Source of the DNA: Zygaena filipendulae
Lineage: Eukaryota; Arthropoda; Insecta; Lepidoptera; Zygaenidae
DNA length: 64,000 nucleotides
Direction: 5' to 3'
Assembly (NCBI GenBank): GCA_907165275.2
Contig: OU015652.1
Coordinates: 9,129,001-9,193,000 of the forward strand
In this document: one piece after another, positions 44,715 to 56,700 of the stretch
Numbering within the stretch: the stretch's first letter is position 1
How the letters are laid out: every line of letters begins with the position of its first letter
Notes under the pieces: model-generated
Database searches by the model: none
What the model was told of the DNA's origin: nothing
Seen by the model: the letters and a program-made list of their open reading frames with translations, nothing else
Made by a program: the position numbers and the translations under genes

Positions 44715-47700
44715 GTGTGTATTGTGTATTCGTCGACATACCTACGTCTTGCGCCGAGAGAGGTTGAAAACCGACTACTGCTCCATACACCGTACTGTAC
44801 ACCAACGACGTGCGCCCAACTACGCTCGCTGTCATTTACGACTTACGATACCTACTTGCGTTGCGCTCATCCGGCACCACAGTCATAGCGAAAATATATT
44901 TCACTAGCCTAAATACGAAATTATTATAGGGGTTAAACATAACTACATACAAAAATCGGGTCACATCTGCCGTGATCTGCCTCCCAAAGGTGTCTATACC
45001 GGTATATCTCCACGTGGAGAACGTAAACAATGTTAACATTTGATGGAACAAAACAGTAAAACACGTTGAAATAGAGACTACTTGATCTACAAAGTAAAGA
45101 CAAGTAGCTGTTCCCCGTAGATTCGCCTGCGTAATCTTCGGGATTCCCTCGGAAATTCGGGAATAAAAAAATTATGTGTACCTACATTACATGCAAATTT
45201 TATTCCATTTCCGTGTGACACACTCCAGACTTAACAATTAGAACATCAGTGTGAATTATGATTAATTATAATGAAAACCACTTAAATATTGCCTACTTCA
45301 AATTGCTAAATAGGTACCTATACCTTAAAATTTTCAAAGCTGTAGAAAGTGCTACCTAGTCTGATTTGCTGAGGTTCGGTTATAAATAAGCTGCTCACGT
45401 GTTAACTGTTAAAAGTTTTATTTTTAGACAAGTGAATATCACATTGAAAACAGAATTCACAAGTCACGACGAAACTTTCACTGTGTGGTTATGAACAAGC
45501 TTTGATCAAGGTTAAAATTTTTTTTACGATAACAAAGGCAAATAAAATGACACTTCAATGAATTACTATACAACCATATACAACCAATAGCATTCATCTT
45601 ATCCTTCTTAAAAAAACACTTGATTGGCTCGAGCGCTTGTTTTTAAGTTCCCTACCTCTAATGTCCGTCTACCTTTCATCAAAAGGGATCAAAGGGCATC
45701 TGTGAATGAGTTATGAAAAATCAATAAACGCCCATACTCTGACGTCAAGCGGCTCATTCGTATTATAAGTCAGATACGTTTCATAGTTACATCGACATTT
45801 CAATTCCGACGAGTAGCGACTAGCAACCAAGCTCAATTAGTTTGAAAGAGGCAAATAGAGCCATGTTTCATTTTTAAATGGCAATCTTTAGCAGTAACGT
45901 ATGGTCTGGTTGTTACCGACAAGTTTTTTGTCCTAAAATCGTTCTGATCAAAACTAAAGGTACTACTTACTTACATTGAAACTTTAAATATTTAGATTTC
46001 AGGAGTACCACTTACCGTATGCAAAATCTTTTTTTTATGTGAGTCGATTGCACCTATGTAACTATAACAATGACGATTTCTATTGTATATTTTTGTTTTG
46101 GGAATCGGGATCGTAGCGAGTCAGCTACATCTTTTTACCTGCGATTTTATGTAGAACACAAAATGTGTTTGATTTTTTGCAAAACCGAATCTGCGAGTAA
46201 TTCATGGTACATGGCTCAGTATTATTAAATGAATACGTCTGCAAGGGTAACGCTATATAGCTTCATGATAATTCGTTACGAAAAGAGGTTGGGGGAGGGG
46301 AAGGTCGCAGAGGATGGAGGTGAGATCATAGTGGCGAGTCTCCCGGGGTGGCGATCGATATGTACATTGAATATAGGTACGTAGGAACTGTATAATATAT
46401 TTAACGTACCTACCCACCTAAATTGTAACACCGCCTAAGGTTTCAGACGAATCAGATGTAGAGAAGGCACCATTGTTCAGACCTTGAGAATTCCACTTAT
46501 ATGTAGTCGTTAGTTTATATATAGCACAAGTGAAATGATTGTATATTGAAGAGCTAATTTTCATTAATTTTATTAGATTTTGTTAAAAAACGCCATCTTC
46601 CGTGCAGGCGCTGGCGTCAAGATGGAGCACTTCCAGGCGGCACTGGATCCTCGTAAGCAGGAGCTCCTGGAAGCGCGTTTCCTAGGTGCCAAGGTCAGTG
46701 ATGCTTTTATCATTTCCTTTTTTGCAATCATTGTAAATGTTCGGATAATATGGTCTTTTTAATATTTAATAGGTTTTAACACTTCCCTCCGATGGCTAAA
46801 CTACATATGAACTAATTCCTCGTCGTCATTCAATTTTAAAGCAGAGTAAGTAGGTGTTTCTAAATTGCTGACTATGACTATCCTAACGCTTTCAGTACCT
46901 ACACATTTTACAAACCCATTTTCACCCCACTTTCAGATGACCCACACAGCAGGATTTATCAGCCGTTATATCATATTTAATATGATTTAGAACTGTTGGA
47001 TGCTACTGTATGGGCCAAATTTTCAGATATTACCGTTAGATCCCATTTTCCTATCGCCATTTAATCCTCAAGAACAGAGTACTGTCATTACGTGACTATC
47101 CAATGTACAGTCATGGTAGGTATATCCATGTCATGTTGTTAGGTATATCCATAGAAGCGTATCACCCCGATTATCTTAATAAAAATATTTTTTTATCAAT
47201 TTTCGAGTGGTATCTTTCTTTCCTCGTTTAAGTTAATTACTTAATTTAGTTAACGCACTTTTGTTACATCTGGACACTCTCTAGTCAAGATCCAGATATA
47301 AATAAACTAAAAATAGTGTCGTAGTAGTAGACGTAGTGTGATTATAGTCACCACTAGTCTCTAGGCTAGTCAGACATATCTAATATCCATTATCGAATAA
47401 TTCTTATTCGTGAATTGTGACCATCAGTTTTTAAGCGTAAATTTTTATTAAAGCAGTAAAAAACACACAAGATTCCGTTATATGATAATATGTAAACCTA
47501 ACCATTGAATAAAATTTTCTCTTGCTAATAAAGAAGCTTACTAGTGTTGTTGAAAGGTACTACGAGTCGATACTTTAATTTTATCACTCGGTCTAAATAA
47601 CTATTGGTACGTCCACCTGCCCCATTTGTTTAGCGTTCGTTCGCTGCTGCCGCTTCGTTGATGTAAACGTGTACTATATCATGTTTGTTTATACATTGGT

Positions 47701-50700
47701 ATTTGGTACCTATCATGCTCTCTGTTCTATGTATGCGGCGTCATATATTATGTACATATGTAATTCCATTATGTGTCTCGTCTCCGTCCGTTCGCCCGCT
47801 GCGTTTCCCCCTCTTTCGTCCTAATGCGCGTCATTTCGCCGCGCCCGCGCCTGGGCATCAGTTTTGTACGTAGATTTATTTGTTGTTAACAAAATATTAA
47901 CATGTATGTAAAACTATAGATCGCATGTTACTCGCCGAAATAACATTATTAAAATATATATGTATATGTTAATGATTTATTGTTATTGATTAAATCATAA
48001 ACATAATGCTCGTGTTCGATCGTCACAAGTTGATATTGCACATCAGCAATTTAAGGTTACAAAATGGCGGTCGATAAAATTCCAAAGACAAAAATATGTA
48101 GATCTACCTAACATGAACTTAGGCTTATCAATCGACTCGTATCTAGGTATTTTACAAATATAACGTCAGTTGCCAAAGAGTCCTACCGAGATTGGTATTT
48201 GGTGAGCGCTAACCGCTAAGTAACGAATATTTCATAGAACTAGCGAGCGGGCTTATCGGTAGCTCTAGCTAGCTGCTAACACAGCGAATTGATCGCGTGT
48301 TTACAGGTGAGCGCTGGGGAGATACTAGTTGAAACCCAACGGGCCCCTGAGTGCAAGACGGTGAGTTATCTACATTTTGTACGAATGAACTTGAATGAAT
48401 GTATTAAAACAATAGTTATGAAATCCGTTGAAAAACACAATTTACGTAATAAGGTATTGAACAAAGTTATTATAATATTTTTTTTTTTAAAACGAGTAAG
48501 ATAACAGTAGTTGCTACAGATGATAAGTAACTTTGCCCTAATACATAGGTATGCTCTATGTATTAAAACTATGGTGAGAAATAGATATTAACATATTTAA
48601 TTAACGATATGAAACAAAGTAAGTAAATATATAAACAACACTTCACACTGACTATGATAATTGTGGTTCCATTGACCAGTGGATAATCGTGGATTTTAAT
48701 ATTTATTTTGGCAAGATTCTACTGGTTATGGGAAAATGGTGGTGTTGCATATTACCTAGTGCTTAATAGTACATTGTTATCCTAGGGGTGAAAGTAACTT
48801 ATTTAGTCCCGAGACGGGGTTTGGCGCCCGAGCGTAGCGAGGGCGCCAATAGATCGAGGGACTATATAAGTCTTTCTCCCGAGGGTAACACTGTGCTTTT
48901 CATTACGAATGCAAGGAAAGTCAAAATAAAAATAGGAATTAGCTAAAGAAAAAATGAGTGAAGATCGGATAGTCGCTTGACACTTTCCCACCTATTTCTT
49001 TTTCTTTGGCCGGCTAGCTATTCAGCCAGTATTTTTTATTTACATTGTGGCGACCTAAAAAAAATATTATCTTTAATTATTAATTAAAGAAAATAAAAAA
49101 ATATAAATAGGAATTAGCTTAAGAAAAAGTGAGTGAATTTTATTTTAATTAATACCTACTTAAACTTTACGTTATTTCAATTTTACATCGCGCTGGCTGT
49201 ATAGAAAGTTGAAACATGGTTCAATAGAAATGTGAAAATAGACCTAGTTTTTTTTTTAATAATTTGACAGTTGTCAGTTGAAAGCGATTCTCCCTAGGGC
49301 TGAAAAGGGTTACTTTCGACCCGCTTCTCAGGCAACTTCAGACCTACTTTCCGAGTATGAGTAATGAAAAATACTTTTATAGGCTTCGGTCTCTCTCTAC
49401 CCTACGAAGCAGCACGCAGCTCGGGGCCGCGAGGTCAGTGACACTTGAGTCGCACCGTCTTTAGTTTTATCAGCATTCAGCAGAGCAAAGGAACCTCTAC
49501 TGTTTAAATAGCGAGCAATTCATGATCTTGTCTTGTTTTACCTTTAATCTGGTATGAGTTAACAAGAACAGCGCCCAGTGAGTTATTAAAATATTAATAT
49601 TTAACTATAGTGGGTAAAGTCTTCGAATATAAGAATGCTACATTATCAAATTGATTTGTATAGCAGTGCCAGCACCGTTTTAAACATATCACCTAATTAC
49701 CTAGATATACTACTAGATATTTATGCAAGATTACGAGATATGTATAAGTATACAAGATTTTTAAAAAATCATTTGTTTAACCGATTCGGTGAGGTTCTAT
49801 TGAGAAATTAAACAAACGAATAAATAAATAAGATAATAAAGAGAAAATTCAATTTTAAAGTAGTACATGAGTACTTTTTTATAAAAATTAGCTTTATCTT
49901 TTGATAATATTCAATAAGTATCAAAATATTCCTGCAATACATATTGAGAAACAGATAGCTGTTTGTTATACGTTGTTTGATATTATTACATTACGTGCTT
50001 TGAATAACATTGTCATCATATTTGTGTCTCTCACAAGCGCGTTTACTTCACACCGGGAGAAAGAGATGTAAAAACAGCGCAGTACCTATACAGTCACTAG
50101 ATTTGCACATTCGAGGCGAAGGGAAATTATAACATGGCGCACTCGGCCTCGGTCGCCCCGCCTGACTACAATGTGCTGTCAAACCTCATTCCACTGCTTA
50201 GCTGCCCAGTTCCGCAGTTATTTTTACACAGCCCAACCTTTCGCATCATTCGTCACCGCACTCGAACTAACTTGAATAATTCCATTTTGAGCACGCACTC
50301 ACATTGTAAAAAAAAAAACTGAAAACATTAGTAAAAACAACACGAATACGATTTCAAACAAGAAATACAAACACGTCATATTATTATATTGATTCGTACG
50401 AAAATTATTGGTACGATGATATTCGGTAACGGTCGACGCTGAGACGTCTGCTCGTGTCGGTCGCCGCGGAGCCAATGAACGTGCGGCTGAGGCGGCTCGG
50501 GCTTCGGCGGCCGGCGAAGTCCGTACGCGTCGCGGCTGCCGGGCCGTCAGCTGAGCGTCATGCCGTCGCGCCGCCGCCGCCCGCTGCGTTGAACCGCGAC
50601 ATTGCAAGGTCTACCCGTACCCGTGCACACAGCTTGCTTCACAGTTCACATGACACCTTCATGTCACTCTACTGTGTGGGACTTTTTACAAATCTATATC

Positions 50701-53700
50701 TATAGTCTATCTATAAATATAAATAAAATTGAAGTGTCTGTTTGTAATTCCAAATTAACAGCTTTTCATTAAACTTATATAAAAAAATCTTTATTAATTT
50801 TTGTCTCTCTGTGTATGTTGTTAATCGGAACGGCTGGACCGATTTTAACGGGACTTTCACTGGCTACTTTGGAGTTCCTGCGGGATTCCAAAACTCACGT
50901 AGGTGAAACCGCAGGGCACAGGTAGTTTCATAAATAATTTAATTGAAGACACTTTCATAAAAAAAATATTGTAACTGCTATTTTTTGAGTTTCGTGGACC
51001 CTGTTTACATTGCGTACATTAATGTCATATTAATTAGCGATGTCATATTAATTAACTACTGCACTAATACTAATATTGCGTCTGTTTTTAAGCCGTAGTG
51101 TCCGTATTTTCACATTGAAATCCTTGTTTTTTTATATTTGGGGATGGCAACCTTATGGTAATGCAATTTGCAATGCGCAGCAAGTACCCTATTAGGGTAC
51201 TTGCATGATTTTTTTTTCAGTCTATTTTAAAGATATATGGCCTACTTAATAAAGCAAGAAAAGGAAAAAAAATATAGTCTTAAATTAACCTAATAAATAA
51301 AATAAAATAAATAAAATTAAATACAGCGTTTCACAGTTCCTACTTTAGACCTTACCGCCGAAACGCGGAATGACGTCACTTGTTCAAAATTACGCCTTAT
51401 TAATCTGTGATAGATTGCCTACGTAACATTTACAATATGCCGTGTACATTTAGAATAAGTTCATTTGTTCACATTGTAATATAATTAAATAAAGAACTTT
51501 TAAAAACAAAAAAAAAACAATCTGTGATAGAAATGTCAATGTCGTATTGACAGGGTCATGTGACACTGACAGACAGATAACTTCAATATCCAAAAGCGAA
51601 ATTAAGGTTGAACTGTGTCGATTTACTTCCAAAAGTTCCAGTAAAGAATCGAAATGCATGTTACCGATGCATTGTAAAGTAAAAAACTTCAGAAAATTAA
51701 AAATATGCGTTGACTGTATGCACTTAGTTTCTTTTGCCTTCTCTGAAAGAGGTAAATGTTTCCTAAAAAAATAAAAGTGACGTCATGTTTCACAAAATTA
51801 AAAGTTGAATATTTTGGAAACTATTGAAAATTTTTTAGTAAATCTTTCACGATAACGCTTTTCTAAGGCTCTATTTTTGAAATATTGACACAATTTCTTA
51901 TTATAAATTTCATGCAAGTACCCTATTATTCACTGACTAGCTGTGCCCCGCGGTTTAACCCGCGCGAAAGGTTTTTATACAACCACTTTTTTCCCGACAT
52001 CAGATTTCAATGAAACAAAGCCTATATGTAGCTCCAGGCTAAGCTTAATCTACCTATGAAAACTGCATGACAATCTGTTCAGTAGATTCGGAGATTATCG
52101 CGAACAGACAGATAGACAAAAAAAATTTAAAAACTTTTTTTTGTGCTTGGTTACTCTTCTTTTATCACCCCTCTCAATTTTAGGTAAAAATATTCTATGT
52201 ACAGAATCGCGGATTCAACTCTTTTATTATAGTATAGTTGGCCGATGGGCAATCAACTCGGTGCTTTGTTTTATTTTGGGTTTAAACCCAAGCACCGAGT
52301 GTAAACCGGTCTATACAGCTGACAGTTACATAATATCAAGAGACGTATTTTTGAATCGCTCGAATTACTTTTCACGCACGGAATCGCAAGATTCGCATGC
52401 GAATGCGTGAAATAGTATTTTTGAAATGTCATTTCACGTGTATTTTGTAACGAGTGGGTTGGAGCACTCTAATTTGAATTCATCGATCGAAAGTTTGACG
52501 TTTAGTTAGTGGCATAACGTCATTTTCATAATTTGACATGATTGATAGTTTGACAACTTCAAGAGCGTTTCGTTTCAAGTCCGATTAAGTACCGTTTCAT
52601 GAAAATCTATGAGAGTTAGCTTCCGGTTTTTAAATATTCTGCGTCAAATGAAACAAATCTAAAGGAGTTTCAGAAAACAGCAACACTGTATTCGATTGAT
52701 TCAAAAATATGATAAAATGGGATTCAGTGAATTAAATTTCACATGTGAATTGAGATATTCGAGCGATTCAAAAATACGGCCCTAGCTCGCTGTCAACCTT
52801 ACGATACGCACACACGCACAACACGTGTACGTACAAGCGGGCCGCTTTACTTGTGGGAAAATACTAGAATCAGTTCATTTGTATTTGGACATAGATAAGC
52901 AATAGTGTGTTAACCCACACTGGAGAAATTTTGAGTAAATTAGTTTTAAAATTATAGCGCTATTTTGTTTCAACATTTTTATGTTCAATATTTAGTTACA
53001 TATTTAAACAATGTAATAAGGTAAACACATAATTAAAAAACGTTCTCTAACTCTCAATAAATCGTTCTGAATCAATAACTTTGTTTTGTGGGTTAACATG
53101 TTATTGCTTATCTGCGTCCATTTATGCTACTGCTCCGCCTGCGTTAACACGTACAAGTGGGCCGCTTTACTTGTGGGAAAATACTAGAATCAGTTCATTT
53201 GTATTTGGACATAGATAAGCAATAGTGTGTTAACCCACACTGGAGAAATTTTGAGTAAATTAGTTTTAAAATTATAGCGCTATTTTGTTTCAACATTTTT
53301 ATGTTCAATATTTAGTTACATATTTAAACAATGTAATAAGGTAAACACATAATTAAAAAACGTTCTCTAACTCTCAATAAATCGTTCTGAATCAATAACT
53401 TTGTTTTGTGGGTTAACATGTTATTGCTTATCTGCGTCCATTTATGCTACTGCTCCGCCTGCGTTAACGTTAACGTTGATGTTAATGTCCAACTACGCGT
53501 TAATTAAGGCATTAAAATACGTGTTGGCTACATTTAGTTTGCAACGTGCCGTTAAGCGTTAATTTCTAGCGAAATAATGCGTTAACACAAAATGGCGGTC
53601 GAAGCTTCAAACAGCTGTTTTTTTTGCAATGGCTGCAGAAGCAGTTGTAATTTTAGACCAATCCAATGTTGTATTTTTATTGTTCCCGCCAAAACAAATT

Positions 53701-56700
53701 AAATACGGTCTTGCTCCGCGCGTGCGCCACGCAGAATGAGAAGGCGTTAATGTAGCCAACACCGCTTAGTGCGCTAAATAACGCGCTAAAACCCTTTGAT
53801 GTGTCCAAAAAACCGACACCCGAGCTAACCCGTTAACCCCTTAAAATGTTGGCCACATCTACGTAATGACTTATTTAGCGCACTAATTTACGCGTTAACA
53901 CGCAGGTGGAGCAGTATCATTAGTGTCACCGGACTCACAGGGGGGTTGGTAGAAGTAGTGGGTTTGGTGGTTTGCAAACGCGCGAGCCGATATTATTGTA
54001 CACAGAAATAAGGACTCTGCTCTATCGACTTTGTTAAAAGACAAAAGTTGGTCGGTCAGCCCGGCGGCGATGTAGTGAAATTAATTACGTAATGAATAAA
54101 ATTAGGGGTGACACAGAGCACTCCATCTATACTTATTCCATGCATACTTATAGTATACAATAGTTAACTAAAAAATAAAAAAAAACAGCGCACTTAAGCG
54201 TGTGTCGTTAGATAAATAGGTCTCGAAAAATCTGATCGATCTCAACACAGGGAGGCAATTCTCACAAATTCGAAGTAGACTCGAATTAAAATTGAGCAAT
54301 TCTCGACATGTCAAAGTCGACATTTTTCGAATGGAAGCCGTTAGAATTGCTTTGACTGGTCGGGAGCGGTCGAGACGTAAAGAACAATGGCCAAATTTTT
54401 ATAGGAGCTGGACTTTACTTTTTCTTGTCCCAAACTAAACTATAATTAGATTGTTTTTATGTTGTAATGCGTGCGTGCGTGAGTGCGTGATTGCCGGGTG
54501 TCATGTCAATTGTCAATAAAAAAAAAAAAAAAACAAAAACAATGACAATCACTGACGCGGTTCGATGACCACAGATTAAGTAACTTGTCGAGGACAAATG
54601 ACGATCCGTTGTACGCAATTGAACATAATGCTTATACTTAATATGAACCTACATAATTATTTTTTTTGACAGGAATGCACACACAGTTGTTGTTTTGATA
54701 CCTACATACTTATCGAGTATCTATTCAGAAAAACGTGAATAATTATAGTCTTTGAATACTAAGTCATTTCATACGCGAAATGAATCGTCAAAAGGTGCGT
54801 TCTGAAACCACATACATGGATGTCGTAGAAGTTAATAAAACATAAATAAATTGATATCTTTTTTTTGTGGCTACTTACTTTTTATGTTTTTTAAGATCTT
54901 AAAAAATAAGGGTATTTTTCATATATATATCATATATGGACACCATTGTTTCGTCTCGACGATTTGGCCATCCTTCTTTCGAATAGTACAGACAAACAAA
55001 CAGACTTCGTACGAATCTTCTTAAATGTCCAATAGTGGTGTCGTGCGTGACATTTTTCTTTTGTTAAATTTACCCCAATGGAGCAGGCAAAGGAAGCTAA
55101 GTCCATACAGCCAATTCGGTAGTATTTTTCTTCTTCTGAAGTTATTTATTTACATCGAGCTCATATATAGCTCCTATACATATTTATAATATTCTCTTAG
55201 ATCTTTTTTGTTTTACTTCTTTTGGAGAATGCAAAGGAATCTAACTCCATACAGCCAATAGGGTACCTACTTGCATGATTTTCAAGTCTATTTTAAAGAT
55301 ATATGGGCTACTTAATCAAAGCACGAAACAGAAAAAAATACATAAAACGACAACCTCCCAATGAACGCCCCATTTCATCTTATTTCACTGTTTCCGCACA
55401 CTGTTCATCATAATAATGGATCACTACTTTGCAAAATCCACCACGGTCATACAATATTAATCACGATAAACTAATTTGTAAAACAAAGAAATAAAACTGA
55501 CGCCCATTAAAGTTTACCCTTTCGGGGAAGGCAAAGATAACTTAATCCATATAGCCAATTCAGATGTTTTTTCTTCTTCTGAAGTTATTTACATCGAAAT
55601 GCATTGGTGAGACGCATTTCGATGCTTTCTTTAGAGAAGATCCTCTTGGAAGCGACTCGCCACATTTGAACTTTAATAGGACGCTGTGTGGGAAGTTTTA
55701 TAACAAAACGACAACCTCCCGACGAACGCCCCATTTTATCTTATTTCACTATTTCCGCACACCGCAAAATCCACCACGTTCACACAATACTAATCTAATT
55801 TGTAAAACAAAGTAATAAAACTGACGTCCATTTCTGCTACAACTTACTAGTCCCAACGTCCACACACTAAACCCGAAAATGGCGGGCGTTTAAAGTGCCC
55901 GATTCGGTCGGCAATTTCTAATATTTTTTTTTACACTCTCATTACTTTTTTAGTGTTGAATATTTTTTACCATTATATAGTTATAGTGAATAGTTATGTA
56001 AATAAAAAATAATAAATGTAAATATAAAAAAAGCAATTTCCCCATTGTTCTGTAGTCCGGATTGACCGGACAATTTTTTGTACCACGGGCAACAAGCCGC
56101 ATAATCTTAATCATATTATGATTAATCGACCAATGTCATCATGGCCCAAAAAGTTTAGAAAGTTTCTTTTTTTAGAATGGTCATAGATTTTGAATTGATA
56201 TTCTTATTAGGTAACTGTAATAAATCTACATCAATTGTTATTAGTGACTATGACTATGCAACCAACCAACCGCGCGCAAAATCACCAGTCAAAAGAGTGG
56301 TGCGCTTTTTGTCATAGCTGCCGTATTTGAAGAAAATGATAACAGAATTTTGCGTTTCATTGCGTTGTTTTGGTTGACAAGAGCGAGGAGCGAGGGCACA
56401 GGTTGACCACCGCGCACCCCGGCTCAAAATATCTTCTTTTATGAATAGTTACAAAATTTTATCGAAATCCGTTCAGTAGTTTCGGAGTCCATCGCGGACA
56501 AACAACGTGACACGTGATTTATATATATTAGATAGATAAGATAAAGATAAGATAAGATAATATGACGAACGACGATCAGATTAAAGCAAGTCGCTAGCTA
56601 GTCTAGCTAGTCTAGCTGGGCGTTGCTGGGCGTGTATCTCTATAGTATCTATACTAATATTATAAAGAGCAAAAGTTTGTGAGTTTGTGGGTTTTGAGGT

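Larger units (their letters stand above)
52830..53469. repeat. 320-bp tandem duplication (two units)
   Basis: Units of period 320 starting near 52,830 and 53,150; each holds GGGCCGCTTTACTTGTGGG, MITE A and the first bases of MITE J. One noticeable difference is AAGCGGG versus AAGTGGG at the start. Confidence 0.88.

Noticed and set aside
44001..44835. Two minus-strand open frames of 153 and 123 codons
   Set aside because: They lie in the GC-rich presumed TLK promoter region, have no recognisable domain and no splice support.
48780..49340. Possible element between two CCTAGGG(C/G)TGAAA segments
   Set aside because: The segments are direct and imperfect; I could not show inverted ends or a target duplication.
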